Assembly: GCF_002531935.1 (NCBI RefSeq)
Contig: NZ_NWSV01000033.1
Location: forward strand, 1 to 61,306
Direction: 5' to 3'
Origin: Rhizobium chutanense
GTDB taxonomy: Bacteria > Pseudomonadota > Alphaproteobacteria > Rhizobiales > Rhizobiaceae
DNA length: 61,306 bases
In this document: positions 26,647-35,931 of the stretch, one piece after another
How positions within the stretch are numbered: the first letter of the stretch is position 1
How the letters are laid out: each line of letters begins with the position of its first letter
Translations under genes and position numbers: made by a program
The notes under the pieces: generated by a model
The model's input: the letters and a program-made list of their open reading frames with translations, nothing else
The model's database searches: none
What the model was told of the DNA's origin: nothing

Positions 26647-27302
26647 TCGGATGGTTCGGCAGAGATAAGGACGAAAAGCCCTTGCCCAAAGAACTTGGCC
26701 CCTTGAGCGCCGCGATCGGCGGGGCCTTGGAGATCGATTTCCTCTCCCTCGAGGCCGAGGCCCTGGGCGGCGAGCCGGCCATGCCGCTGCCACGGAGCGG
26801 CCCCTTCATCATTGCCGGCTACGGTGAGGTTGCGCTCGATGCCGCGACGGTTCTGTCGCGCTACTACGACGAAGACCACCGGATCGTTCAGGTCATGTCG
26901 ACATCGGGCCGGCCCGGTGATGCTGTCGACGACATCAGCTTTTATCAGCCATGGGACAGCGTCGTACCTGCCGGCCAGAGCGAATGGAACCGCTGGACCG
27001 GCCGGGACGGCCTGATCGGCCAGCCATCCTACGATGCCGACGGTATCCTCTATAGCCGCTTCTGGGGCGACGGCCCGGAGCGCGCTCAACTGGTCGAATT
27101 TGTCGAAAAGGTCGACGATGGTGAAGAGCAGCGCTCCATTCACCAGACCTGCATGCTCTATTATCGCCCGCTTGGCTCGACGCGCGAAATGCTTCTGATC
27201 AATGTCGAGCGCGACCTCGATCTCGGACAAAGCCAGGCGGGAAGCTCGGTGGAATTTCTGATCGGCTATGGACTTGCTCCGGCCGATGTTCGCCGCGTCT
27301 GA
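26643..27302 (+). CDS. YjfK/DUF2491 family protein
   Basis: A 219-residue soluble protein, the same length as I recall for E. coli YjfK. The DUF2491 features seen include GEVALDAATVLSRYYDEDHR and SSVEFLIGYGLAPADV. It starts at ATG 26643, overlapping the channel gene by 4 nt. The frame is open further upstream, but that part lies inside the channel gene. The function of the family is unknown; constant neighbours are PspA-like, DUF350, DUF1190 and YjfC proteins. Confidence 0.88.
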   Translation: MIGWFGRDKDEKPLPKELGPLSAAIGGALEIDFLSLEAEALGGEPAMPLPRSGPFIIAGYGEVALDAATVLSRYYDEDHRIVQVMSTSGRPGDAVDDISFYQPWDSVVPAGQSEWNRWTGRDGLIGQPSYDADGILYSRFWGDGPERAQLVEFVEKVDDGEEQRSIHQTCMLYYRPLGSTREMLLINVERDLDLGQSQAGSSVEFLIGYGLAPADVRRV

Positions 27303-27334
27303 CAGCTATCAATTTTCAATGGAGGACTTTTTCA

Positions 27335-27736
27335 ATGCTCGATTACGTGGCGGGTCTGCCTGCCTTCCTCGGTTATTTCGCCGTCGGCCTTGCCGCCTAT
27401 GTCGTTTTCGCGGTGATCTACACATTCCTGACGCCGCAAAAGGAAGTCGAGCTCATTCGCGCCGGCAATCTTGCCGCCGTCACGGCATTTTTGGGCGCGC
27501 TTGTCGGTTTCAGCCTGCCTCTGGCGTCGGCTGCCGCCAATTCGGTGAGCATCGTCGACTACGTCATCTGGGCGGTGATCGGCATCCTGGCGCAGATTCT
27601 CGCTTTCTACATCGCCAATTTCACCATGACCGACCTGCATGAGAAGATCACGGCCGACAATATCGCCGCGGGCATATGGGGCGGCGGCATCGCACTGGTC
27701 ATCGGTATTCTCAATGCCGCCTGCATGACCTATTGA
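27335..27736 (+). CDS. YjfL/DUF350 membrane protein
   Basis: A 133-residue integral membrane protein with four predicted helices (about 8-28, 42-65, 73-97 and 110-130), the standard DUF350 layout and length. A GGAGG ribosome binding site precedes the ATG. It is the third gene of the operon. DUF350 proteins commonly accompany PspA-like, band-7 and glutathionylspermidine-synthase-like proteins in predicted membrane-stress systems. Confidence 0.88.
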   Translation: MLDYVAGLPAFLGYFAVGLAAYVVFAVIYTFLTPQKEVELIRAGNLAAVTAFLGALVGFSLPLASAAANSVSIVDYVIWAVIGILAQILAFYIANFTMTDLHEKITADNIAAGIWGGGIALVIGILNAACMTY

Positions 27737-27748
27737 GGGGAGGGAGCG

Positions 27749-28354
27749 ATGCGCAGACGTAAGAGCGGGCACAAACGACCTTTCCTGGCCCTCGGCACGA
27801 TCGCCGCCTCGACCCTGGCGCTGTCCGGCTGTGGCGATCAGACGCCGTCGGAAACAATGTTCACTTCCGTCGACCAATGCGTCGCATCCGGCATGGACCG
27901 GCAGGTCTGCCAGGCCGGCTATCAGGATGCCATGCGGGCTTATCTCGTCACCGCGCCGCGTTTCAACGGCATGGCCGCCTGCGAGGCAGAGTACGGCGCG
28001 GGCCAATGCACCGAACAGCGGGTCAATGCCGTCCCCAACAGCAATACCGGCGGAAGCGGCAGCTTCTTCGTGCCGTTCCTGACCGGCTACATGCTGTCTT
28101 CGGCATTGAACAACATCGGCGACTATTACGATTATCGCCGGCGCCAGGAGGAGCTCGGCTATTATTATGGTTCGACGCCGATCTATCGCAATCGCTCGGG
28201 ACAGACGGTGACAACGACGGTTCGTTCCGGCGGCTCACTCAACGACAGCGTGACGGCGCCTTCGCGCCAGAGCGTCAAGCCGGTCAACGTCAATACCCGC
28301 ACCGTCGCCCGTCAAGGCTTCGGGGGCCGTTCATCCTTCAGTTTCGGCGGCTGA
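27749..28354 (+). CDS. YjfM/DUF1190 family lipoprotein
   Basis: A 201-residue protein with a basic N-terminus and a lipobox (TLALSGCGDQ, Cys near residue 28), so export and lipid anchoring are expected. The body has several cysteines (EQCVASGMDRQVC-type spacing: DQCVASGMDRQVCQAGY) and a Tyr-rich central part. It ends with a Gly/Ser/Phe tail (GFGGRSSFSFGG), typical of DUF1190. It is 12 nt from the DUF350 gene and 1 nt from the YjfC-like gene. No biochemical function is known to me. Confidence 0.87.
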   Translation: MRRRKSGHKRPFLALGTIAASTLALSGCGDQTPSETMFTSVDQCVASGMDRQVCQAGYQDAMRAYLVTAPRFNGMAACEAEYGAGQCTEQRVNAVPNSNTGGSGSFFVPFLTGYMLSSALNNIGDYYDYRRRQEELGYYYGSTPIYRNRSGQTVTTTVRSGGSLNDSVTAPSRQSVKPVNVNTRTVARQGFGGRSSFSFGG

Positions 28355-28355
28355 C

Positions 28356-29513
28356 ATGAAGCGCATCACCCTTCCGGCGCGTCCCGATTGGCGTGACAAG
28401 GCGCGCGCCGTCGGCTTCGGGTTTCACGTCATGTACGGCGAGCCTTACTGGCTCGACGATGCCGCCTATACATTCACGCTCGATGAGATCGAGACGCGGA
28501 TCGAAGAGCCGAGTCAGGAACTGCACGACATGTGCATGGATCTGGTCGGTGATATCGTCAAAAACGAAGAGGCGCTCGACAGGCTGGCCATTCCGGAGGA
28601 TCTGCGCGATGTGGTGCAGCGCTCCTGGCAGCGCCGCGACCGGCACCTCTACGGCCGGTTTGATCTTGCCTATGACGGCAATGGCCCGGTCAAGCTGCTC
28701 GAATACAATGCCGATACGCCGACTTCGGTGTTCGAGACGGCCTATTTCCAGTACAACTGGCTGACCGACCAGATGGCTTTGGGTGTCCTGCCCAATGATG
28801 CGGACCAGTATAATTCCTTGCAGGAAAGCCTCGTCGAGGCGTTCGAGCAATTCTCCAAAGAGCCGATCTTCCACTTCGCTGTGATGACCGACAATGAGGA
28901 GGATCGCGGCACTACCGTTTATCTGATGGATTGTGCGGTGCAGGCCGGCCATCGCGTCGAGCTTCTGGACATCCGCGAGATCGGCATCGATGCGCAGGGC
29001 CGCTACACCGACCTCCAGGATCGGGTGATCGACCGCTGCTTCAAGCTATATCCATGGGAATTCATGCTGCGCGAGCCGTTCGCCCGTCAACTCCTGCGCT
29101 CGGGCGATGTTTTCATCGAGCCCGCCTGGAAGGCCGTGCTCTCCAACAAGGGGCTTCTGCCGCTGCTCTGGCAGCGTCATCCCAATCACCCCAACCTGCT
29201 GCCTAGCTATTTCGCCGACGACCCGGCGGCCTCGGCCCTGACCGACTACGTCCGCAAACCGCTGTTGTCACGAGAGGGCGAGAACGTCACAATATTCCGA
29301 GATGGCAGGGAATTCGTTTCCGCTCCCGGCGATTACGGTGAGGAAGGCTTTATCGTCCAGGCCTATGCCCCGCTTTTCGAAAGCGATGGCGGTTTTGCCG
29401 TGCTCGGCAGCTGGGTCGTCGGTGATCGCGCCTGCGGCCTTGCCGTGCGCGAAGACCGCTCGCGCATCACCGCCAACCTGTCGCGTTTCGTACCGCACGC
29501 CATCATTGGATAA
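28356..29513 (+). CDS. YjfC-like glutathionylspermidine synthase family ATP-grasp protein
   Basis: A 385-residue protein with the C-terminal synthetase fold of glutathionylspermidine synthase. Conserved blocks are KLLEYNADTPTSVFET, EPAWKAVLSNKGLLPLLWQR followed by HPNHPNLLPSYF, and a C-terminal ATP-grasp part (EEGFIVQAYAPL, AVLGSWVVGD). It lacks the amidase domain of E. coli Gss, as does YjfC. It probably joins an amine to a carboxylate of a peptide or protein; the substrate is unknown. It is the last gene of the channel-yjfK-L-M-C unit. Confidence 0.9.
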   Translation: MKRITLPARPDWRDKARAVGFGFHVMYGEPYWLDDAAYTFTLDEIETRIEEPSQELHDMCMDLVGDIVKNEEALDRLAIPEDLRDVVQRSWQRRDRHLYGRFDLAYDGNGPVKLLEYNADTPTSVFETAYFQYNWLTDQMALGVLPNDADQYNSLQESLVEAFEQFSKEPIFHFAVMTDNEEDRGTTVYLMDCAVQAGHRVELLDIREIGIDAQGRYTDLQDRVIDRCFKLYPWEFMLREPFARQLLRSGDVFIEPAWKAVLSNKGLLPLLWQRHPNHPNLLPSYFADDPAASALTDYVRKPLLSREGENVTIFRDGREFVSAPGDYGEEGFIVQAYAPLFESDGGFAVLGSWVVGDRACGLAVREDRSRITANLSRFVPHAIIG

Positions 29514-29635
29514 GGAGAAATTCCTCGCGCCATGTGCAGCTAGCTTCGTTTCCTCACGGAGCGAGGCGAACGAACCGCACCGGCATCCATTTTCCTTCCC
29601 CTAGCCTCTAAAGCAGACATCGGAAAACGTTTCTC

Positions 29636-30517
29636 ATGACCAATTCTGCCAACGCCTATTCAATGCCCGGAACGTGTGTTTTCGATCTGGCGCCTGCTGC
29701 GGGCGGCGAGCCCTATCGCATATTCCTCTCCATTCCGGCGGAGAAGCCGCCGGCAGAGGGATGGCCGCTTCTCGTGATGACCGACGGCAACGCCACGTTT
29801 CCCTTCGCGGTCGCCGGCTTGGTCACGCAGGCGCCTTATCCCACGGGGACGAATGTCGGCTGGGGGGTGATCGCGGCGATCGGCTACCCCACCGACGAGC
29901 CCTATGATCCGCTCCGCCGGTCGTGGGACCTGGGCCCTCCGCCGGTTAAAACCTATCCGCCCTTCGTGGAGGGCGGTCCCCCTGTGGTCATCGGAGGGAC
30001 CGGCAAGCTGCTGGATTTCATCGAGAACGAGCTTATACCGCGGATTGCGGAGACGGTGATCCTCGATCCCAAGCGCCGATCGCTCTTCGGACATTCCTTC
30101 GGCGGCCTCTTTACCCTCTATGGCCTGTTCGAGCGCCCGGGCCTGTTTGTCAATTGGATTGCGGCCAGCCCAACCATCTATTGGGAAAACAGTGAAATCC
30201 TCAAGAATGAGGCGAACCGCCAGGCCATATCGGGAAAGGCATCCTTCCTGCATTTGTCCGCCGGAGAACACGAAGGCGACGAGCTGGCACCTTTTCAGTA
30301 CCGGAACGAGGATGCCGCTATACGTCTGGAGAAGAGGAAGACGGAGCGGACTGTCCTCCTGGCGCGGGAGATGGCGGAGCGATTGAACGGCACTGCCGAC
30401 GGATTACGGGCCGAATTCGAGCTTTATGCCGGCGAGACCCACATGTCGGTTCTTGCCGCGGCCGTCAATCGTGCGGTCGGCATTGCCTTCGCCGTCCAGG
30501 ATCTGGTCGACAGGTGA
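29636..30517 (+). CDS. Alpha/beta hydrolase of the IroE/esterase D type
   Basis: A 293-residue serine hydrolase. The nucleophile elbow is GHSFGG (about residue 154), with an acidic residue expected after the following strands and a histidine in YAGETHMSV near the C-terminus. The layout matches the family that includes siderophore trilactone esterases and esterase D-like enzymes. There is no clear signal peptide, suggesting a cytoplasmic enzyme. It is alone between the yjfC-like gene and the convergent lacI gene. A role in ferric siderophore release is possible, but no siderophore genes are nearby. Confidence 0.82.
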   Translation: MTNSANAYSMPGTCVFDLAPAAGGEPYRIFLSIPAEKPPAEGWPLLVMTDGNATFPFAVAGLVTQAPYPTGTNVGWGVIAAIGYPTDEPYDPLRRSWDLGPPPVKTYPPFVEGGPPVVIGGTGKLLDFIENELIPRIAETVILDPKRRSLFGHSFGGLFTLYGLFERPGLFVNWIAASPTIYWENSEILKNEANRQAISGKASFLHLSAGEHEGDELAPFQYRNEDAAIRLEKRKTERTVLLAREMAERLNGTADGLRAEFELYAGETHMSVLAAAVNRAVGIAFAVQDLVDR

Positions 30518-30590
30518 CGCTCCCCGCAAGGCTTCATCGGTGAACAGGCGAATTTATTCGACGAGGGTGGTTCCCCCGCGAACCTGAGGC

Positions 30591-31700
30591 CTATGGCGAG
30601 GTGTGGCCGCCATCGAAAATCTCCCGCGTGTCGGCCCTGGGCGCGGCCACGGAATGACGCTTGACCAGCGAGCATTCGAGCTTGGCAATCGGATAGCGTT
30701 TGCCGGGCGTACTGTCCGGGTTGAGGTGCTCGATCGCCCATTGCCCCATGGCAAGATGCGGAAGGACGGACGTCGTCAGCGGGGGGACGAGATGTCGTGA
30801 AATTTCTTCGTCGTCATAGCCCACCACCGACATGTCCTGGGGGATGTGAAGCCCTGCATCCTTGAGCGCTTCGTAGCACCCGATGGCGGTGCGGTCGTTC
30901 TGGCAGAAGATCGCCGTCGGCGGTTCTTTCAGGGCAAGCAGTTTCATCGTCGCGGCATAGCCGGCACCCGCCGACCAATCGCCTTCAATGACCAATTCCG
31001 GATCGAAGGGGATATCGGCGGTCGCCAACGCCCGGCGATATCCCGTCAGCCGGTCCTGTGCAGCCTGCATCCAGATTTCGCCGGTGATCGTTGCGATGCG
31101 ATGGTGCCCGTGCGTGATCAGATGCCGGGTGGAGCTCTGCCCTCCGGCGATTTCGCTCGGCACCACGGCGGGGAAAGCATGATCCGCCGTATAACAATTC
31201 AGCAGCACCGTCGGGATGTTGAGCTGGGAGACATAAGACGGAAGCTCTATCTGGCGGGTGTAGATCGTCATGTAGATCAGCGCCGATATGCCCCCGCTCG
31301 TCAACGCCTTGATCGCTTTCGGCTCCATGACGGGATCGCTGAGCGTCTGGGCGACCAAGAGGACATTGCCGGCGTTCCAGGAGGCTTGCCGCGCACCTTC
31401 GATCGCGACGATCGCTTCCGGGCTGGTGGCGAGCTGATCCACGGCGAAACCGATCACATTGTCCAGTCCCGAATAAGCGGCTTTGGTCGTATAAGTCGCC
31501 CCGGTATAGCCGAGCGCGCGCGCTGCCTCCCATACGCGGTCGCGGGTCTGCTGCGAGATACGGGTGCCGGGTGTGTCGTTGAGAACGAAGGAGACGGCCG
31601 CCTGCGAGCAGCCGGCCGCCGCGGCGATATCCATCATCGTCACACGTGCTGGTCTGTCCACCACAGGCTTATTCCTCTTTTGGGTCTTGGTTTTTTGCAT
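30591..31700 (-). CDS. LacI family transcriptional regulator
   Basis: A 369-residue repressor-type regulator. A LacI helix-turn-helix (TMMDIAAAAGCSQAAVSFVLN, about 21-41) with hinge is followed by a periplasmic-binding-protein-like sugar domain (GFAVDQLA, FCQNDRTAIGCYEALKDAG, SVVGYDDEEIS). Start ATG 31700 is chosen; the frame is open to 31775 but that part is AT-rich and not family-like. It is divergent from the sugar ABC operon at 32050 and most likely controls it. The perfect palindrome CGAGCGCGCTCG at 31734-31745 upstream of it is a candidate operator. Confidence 0.9.
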   Translation of the reverse strand: MQKTKTQKRNKPVVDRPARVTMMDIAAAAGCSQAAVSFVLNDTPGTRISQQTRDRVWEAARALGYTGATYTTKAAYSGLDNVIGFAVDQLATSPEAIVAIEGARQASWNAGNVLLVAQTLSDPVMEPKAIKALTSGGISALIYMTIYTRQIELPSYVSQLNIPTVLLNCYTADHAFPAVVPSEIAGGQSSTRHLITHGHHRIATITGEIWMQAAQDRLTGYRRALATADIPFDPELVIEGDWSAGAGYAATMKLLALKEPPTAIFCQNDRTAIGCYEALKDAGLHIPQDMSVVGYDDEEISRHLVPPLTTSVLPHLAMGQWAIEHLNPDSTPGKRYPIAKLECSLVKRHSVAAPRADTREIFDGGHTSP

Positions 31701-32049
31701 TCGTGAAAAATTGTCTCTGCTGGGGATAATGGGCGAGCGCGCTCGATTATCGTATTTGGTAATTAATATTAGCATCTATCTGAAAGCACTGGCAATTGCA
31801 TCTGTTTGCTGCAGTGCCCACAACTATTGGCCATCGCCAGTATAAAATTGCATCCTGATCCGTGCGCGATGAAATGTTTTGACCTGGATTGATAATACTA
31901 TTTACTAATTAAAATTCTTCTATACCGTCACGGAGCGATCGGAGCCAATGCCACTCGTCGCTGTGCGACGGGCCTGGGAGGGGGCGTGCATCCGACCGGC
32001 CGTCAATCGGAAACGGGCCCTGCAACTGCGGCCCCTCGGGAGGTGTATT
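31701..32049. promoter_or_regulatory. Divergent control region between lacI and the sugar ABC operon
   Basis: About 350 nt, more AT-rich than its surroundings. CGAGCGCGCTCG at 31734-31745 is a 12-bp perfect palindrome with a central CG, the usual feature of LacI-family operators. TTGACC (31879-31884), 18 nt, then TACTAA (31903-31908) is a plausible promoter for the ABC operon. No gene is seen. Confidence 0.5.
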
Positions 32050-33012
32050 ATGAAACAGCTGAAACGCAATGCAGCCTTGTTCCTCGCCGGCTTGATGCTG
32101 AGCGCGGCGCCGGCTGCGGTCTCGCATGCCGCCGACAAGCCGACGCTTGCATTCGTCGTCAACGGAGCGTCCGACTTCTGGAAGGCCGCAGAGGCGGGCG
32201 TCAAGAAGGCGCAGGCCGAGATGCCGGACTACCAGATGGAGTTGAAATACCCTGAGCAGGCGGCTGTCGCCATTCAGCAGCGTCTCATGGAAGATCTCGT
32301 CAGCGCCGGCGTCAAGGGGATCATGGTCTCCGCGGTCGACCCCAAGACCCAGACGGACGGTCTCAACAAGATCGGCTCGCAGACGGCTCTCTTCACCACC
32401 GACAGCGACGCACCGAAGACCAACCGCGTCGCCTATATTGGTTCTTCGAACGTAGACGCCGGCAAGCAGGCCGCCGAAATCGCCAAGAAGGCGATGCCGG
32501 ACGGCGGTAAGTGCATTGGCTTCGTCGGTCTGCTGGGCGCCGATAACGCCCGCGAACGCATCGAAGGGATGAAGGAAGGTCTCAAGGGTACCAAGATCGA
32601 GCTTGTCGACGTTCGCGGTGACGACATCGACCAGACGCGCGCCAAGAAAAACGTGGAGGATGCGTTGGTGGCCAGCCCCGACCTGACCTGCATGGTCGGC
32701 TTCTATTCCTACAACACGCCACGCATCTATGAGGCGCTGCGCGACGCAGGCAAACTCGGCCAGATCACTGTCGTCGGCTTTGATGACGATCCGATCACGC
32801 TCGGCGGTGTCAAGGAAGGCACGATCGCGGCAACCGTCGTACAGCAGCCGTTCGAATGGGCCTATCAAGGCATGAAATTGATGGCCGCCTACCTCAAGGG
32901 CGACAAATCAGGCGTTCCCGCCGATGGCTTGATCATCATCCCGACGGTGATCATCGGCAAGGATGACGTCGACAAATATGCCGCCAATCTGAAGGCCATG
33001 GCTGGGAAATAA
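32050..33012 (+). CDS. Sugar ABC transporter, periplasmic binding protein (RbsB type)
   Basis: A 320-residue solute-binding protein. A signal peptide (about 1-28, cleavage after SHA) precedes a ribose/galactose-type domain: LAFVVNGASDFWKAAEAGV at the N-terminus, GVKGIMVSAVDPKTQ and VVGFDDDPITLGGVKEGTIAATV at the C-terminus. ATG 32050 has GGGAGG upstream. It heads a classic sugar CUT2 operon with a double ATPase and one permease. The sugar is not identifiable and no kinase or isomerase accompanies the genes. Confidence 0.92.
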   Translation: MKQLKRNAALFLAGLMLSAAPAAVSHAADKPTLAFVVNGASDFWKAAEAGVKKAQAEMPDYQMELKYPEQAAVAIQQRLMEDLVSAGVKGIMVSAVDPKTQTDGLNKIGSQTALFTTDSDAPKTNRVAYIGSSNVDAGKQAAEIAKKAMPDGGKCIGFVGLLGADNARERIEGMKEGLKGTKIELVDVRGDDIDQTRAKKNVEDALVASPDLTCMVGFYSYNTPRIYEALRDAGKLGQITVVGFDDDPITLGGVKEGTIAATVVQQPFEWAYQGMKLMAAYLKGDKSGVPADGLIIIPTVIIGKDDVDKYAANLKAMAGK

Positions 33013-33017
33013 CCTCC

Positions 33018-33049
33018 TTCGCGGCGGTGGCACTCACCGCCGCCGCGAA
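33018..33049 (+). terminator. Stem-loop between binding protein and ATPase genes
   Basis: TTCGCGGCGG (33018-33027) pairs exactly with CCGCCGCGAA (33040-33049), a few bases after the binding-protein stop. There is no T-tract; it is probably an mRNA-stabilising hairpin that keeps the binding protein in excess. Confidence 0.55.
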
Positions 33050-33090
33050 ATGCGTTTCATGCCGACAGCATCAGCAGCCATGGACAGGCG

Positions 33091-34632
33091 ATGAACCATA
33101 GTTCCGACATCCCGTCACCGGGCACGCCCGCAACGCCGTTCCTTTCGCTTTCCGGCGTCGGCAAGACCTATCCAGGCGTCGTTGCGCTTGATGACCTGTC
33201 GATCGATATCATGCCGGGAGAGGTCATCGGCCTCGTCGGCGAAAACGGGGCCGGAAAATCGACGCTGATGAAAATCCTTGGCGGCGTGATCGCCCCGGAC
33301 CGGGGTACGATCCTGCTCGACGGCGCGGAACTTCGTTTCCTCACGGTGGAATCGAGCATCTCGTCCGGCATCGCCTTCGTGCATCAGGAACTCAATCTCT
33401 TCGAGAATCTCGACGTCGCCGCCAATATCTTCCTGGGGCGCGAACCGCTGAAGGCGGGACCCCTTAAGCTCGTCGATCGCGATCGACTGCGGGACATGGT
33501 GAAGCCGCTGTTGAAGCGGGTAGGGGCGCATTTTTCCGCCGACACACCCGTGGCGTCGCTTTCGCTTGCCGAGCAGCAGATGGTGGAAATCGCCAAGGCG
33601 CTGTCCATCAACGCCAGGCTCGTCATCTTCGACGAACCCACGTCCAGCCTGCCGCTGGCCGAAACCGAGCGGCTGCTCAGCATCATCAAATTGCTGAAGG
33701 CGGATGGCATCAGTGTGATTTTCATCTCGCATCGGCTGCACGAGGTTGAGCGCGTAGCCGACCGGGTCGTCGTCCTGCGTGACGGCGCGCTTGTGGGCAC
33801 GCTCGCCAAGAGGGACATCGGCCACGATCAGATGGTCAAGCTGATGATCGGCCGGATGCTTGCGGCCCGGACTGCAAAGCCGCAGCGCTCGCCGGGCTCG
33901 GTTGCGCTTGAGGTCAGCGGCGTGCGCACCGAGGCCTATCCCGGCCGTCCCGTCGATCTGGAAATCAGGTATGGAGAAATCCTGGGACTGGCGGGCCTCG
34001 TCGGGTCCGGCCGTACCGAGCTTGCCAGGGTGCTCTTTGGCATCGATCGCAGTTACGGCGGCATAATCCTACAGGACGGGCAGCAAATCGCGGTCCGTTC
34101 TGCCCGGGACGCTGTCGCCCGCGGCATTTTCCTGGTGCCGGAGGATCGCAAGCGCAACGGCATTCTCCTTGATTTGCCGATCGCCCAGAACATAAGTCTT
34201 GCCGATCTGCGCAAGCTTTCCCGCCGCTTCATGCTTTCTGCCGAGCGGGAGACGGCGGCGGCCGAAAAGCAGCGCCTTCGCCTCGGTATCAAAGCGCCCT
34301 CCGTTTCGACGCGAACCGGCACCCTGTCCGGCGGCAACCAGCAGAAGGTGGTGCTTGCCAAATGGTTGTCGATGAGCCCGAAGGTGATGATCTTCGACGA
34401 GCCGACGCGCGGCATCGATATCGGCGCGAAGAACGAGATCTACGGCCTGATGCGGGCGCTTGCCGATGCCGGAGTCGCGATCCTGATGATATCGAGCGAC
34501 ATGGAAGAGGTGATCGGCGTTTCCGACCGCATCGCCGTCATGCACGAGGGCCAGATCGCCGGCATATTGGAAGAGGACGAATTCAGCCAGGAAAGCGTCC
34601 TTTTGCTTGCTGTCGGCAAAAGGGTAAAATAG
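33091..34632 (+). CDS. Sugar ABC transporter, duplicated ATP-binding protein (RbsA type)
   Basis: A 513-residue protein with two ATPase halves. The first has Walker A GENGAGKST, signature SLAEQQMVEIAKAL and Walker B LVIFDEPTSSL. The second has a degenerate Walker A (GLVGSGRTE), signature LSGGNQQKV and Walker B VMIFDEPTRGID. This asymmetry is normal for CUT2 transporters. It lies between binding protein and permease genes and energises uptake of a monosaccharide. Confidence 0.94.
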   Translation: MNHSSDIPSPGTPATPFLSLSGVGKTYPGVVALDDLSIDIMPGEVIGLVGENGAGKSTLMKILGGVIAPDRGTILLDGAELRFLTVESSISSGIAFVHQELNLFENLDVAANIFLGREPLKAGPLKLVDRDRLRDMVKPLLKRVGAHFSADTPVASLSLAEQQMVEIAKALSINARLVIFDEPTSSLPLAETERLLSIIKLLKADGISVIFISHRLHEVERVADRVVVLRDGALVGTLAKRDIGHDQMVKLMIGRMLAARTAKPQRSPGSVALEVSGVRTEAYPGRPVDLEIRYGEILGLAGLVGSGRTELARVLFGIDRSYGGIILQDGQQIAVRSARDAVARGIFLVPEDRKRNGILLDLPIAQNISLADLRKLSRRFMLSAERETAAAEKQRLRLGIKAPSVSTRTGTLSGGNQQKVVLAKWLSMSPKVMIFDEPTRGIDIGAKNEIYGLMRALADAGVAILMISSDMEEVIGVSDRIAVMHEGQIAGILEEDEFSQESVLLLAVGKRVK

Positions 34633-34672
34633 CGGCTGCATCGACAATCAAATATCGGGGAATGGATCTCGG

Positions 34673-35698
34673 ATGGTCAAGAAAGATCTCGGACTGCTGC
34701 TTTTGATCGTCGTCGTCGGCATCGTCGTCGCCATCATCAATCCGCGCTTCCTGCTGCCGATCAACCTGGCCAATACCGCCAACCTGATCGGCCTGTTCGG
34801 CATTCTGTCGATCGGCCAGGCCTTTGTCATCATTACAGGCGGCATCGAGCTTTCCGTCGGCTCGCTCGTCGCACTTCTCGGCGTGCTGTTCGTCGATTTC
34901 GTCGCGGTCCAGGATATGCCCTGGATGCTGGCGCTGCCGCTCATTCTGGCACTTGGCGCGGTCATCGGTGCCGTCCACGGCTGGCTGATCACCCGGCTCA
35001 ACCTGCAGCCCTTCGTCGTCACCCTTTGCGGCCTCCTGATCTATCGTGGCGCAGCACGCTTCTATACAGCCGACGGGACGGCGGGCTTTGCATTCGGCCA
35101 GAATTTCCCGGACCTTGAATTCCTGACAGCCGGACGGTTCTACGGCGTTCCCAATACCTTCATCGCGCTCGTCATCATTGCCGTGGTCATGTGGATCATG
35201 CTGCATCGCTCGGTCTTCGGGCGTTATCTCTACGCGATCGGCAAGAATGAGGAGGCGGCCCGCTATTCCGGTATCCGAACCGGCCGCATGATCATGTCGG
35301 CCTATGTCATCTGCGGGCTGCTGACGGCGCTTTCGGCGATTTATTTCGCCATGTATACGCGCTCGATCTCGCCGGCGAGCCATGGCCAGTTCTACGAACT
35401 CTACGCGATTGCCGCCGCCGTCCTCGGCGGTTTTTCGCTCCGCGGCGGCGAGGGATCGATCATCGGCGTCGTGTTGGGCACGGTCCTGCTGCAGGAACTG
35501 CAGAATCTGGTGAATCTGCTTGGTATCCCATCATCGTTGAATTTCGCCGTCATGGGCGGCGTGATCCTCATCGGGGTCCTGATCGACCAGCAATGGCACG
35601 CGATCCGCGCACAGCGCCGCCTCGTCTCCGCCGCCCGGCAGACAGAAACCCGTCATTCGAACGAAGGCAGTCTGCCCGTGGTCGCCAGCCGGGATTAG
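34673..35698 (+). CDS. Sugar ABC transporter permease (RbsC type)
   Basis: A 341-residue inner-membrane protein with eight to ten hydrophobic segments. Family motifs include FVIITGGIELSVGSLVAL near the N-terminus and AAAVLGGFSLRGGEGSIIGVVLG near the C-terminus. Last gene of the CUT2 operon; 40 nt after the ATPase. Confidence 0.93.
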   Translation: MVKKDLGLLLLIVVVGIVVAIINPRFLLPINLANTANLIGLFGILSIGQAFVIITGGIELSVGSLVALLGVLFVDFVAVQDMPWMLALPLILALGAVIGAVHGWLITRLNLQPFVVTLCGLLIYRGAARFYTADGTAGFAFGQNFPDLEFLTAGRFYGVPNTFIALVIIAVVMWIMLHRSVFGRYLYAIGKNEEAARYSGIRTGRMIMSAYVICGLLTALSAIYFAMYTRSISPASHGQFYELYAIAAAVLGGFSLRGGEGSIIGVVLGTVLLQELQNLVNLLGIPSSLNFAVMGGVILIGVLIDQQWHAIRAQRRLVSAARQTETRHSNEGSLPVVASRD

Positions 35699-35931
35699 GT
35701 CAGTGGATGAGACTTTCGCGTCAGGGGGCGAGACTGTCGCATTAATAAATAGCCGGCTACACAAAATGTGGCGTAATACGATTTATGGAACAAGTGGCAA
35801 TTGTCTGCGTCGCGTAGTCGCTGGACGCTTGAGACCATTGAGTCTTCTGAGGAATGCTGGTGCTTGTTTCTTCCAAATGAATTAAACTCATCTGATGGCT
35901 TTATCTAGCTGACATTCATCGGGTCATCATC

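Noticed and set aside
29636..30517. Siderophore esterase operon
   Set aside because: Only the fold supports it; there are no siderophore synthesis or uptake genes nearby.
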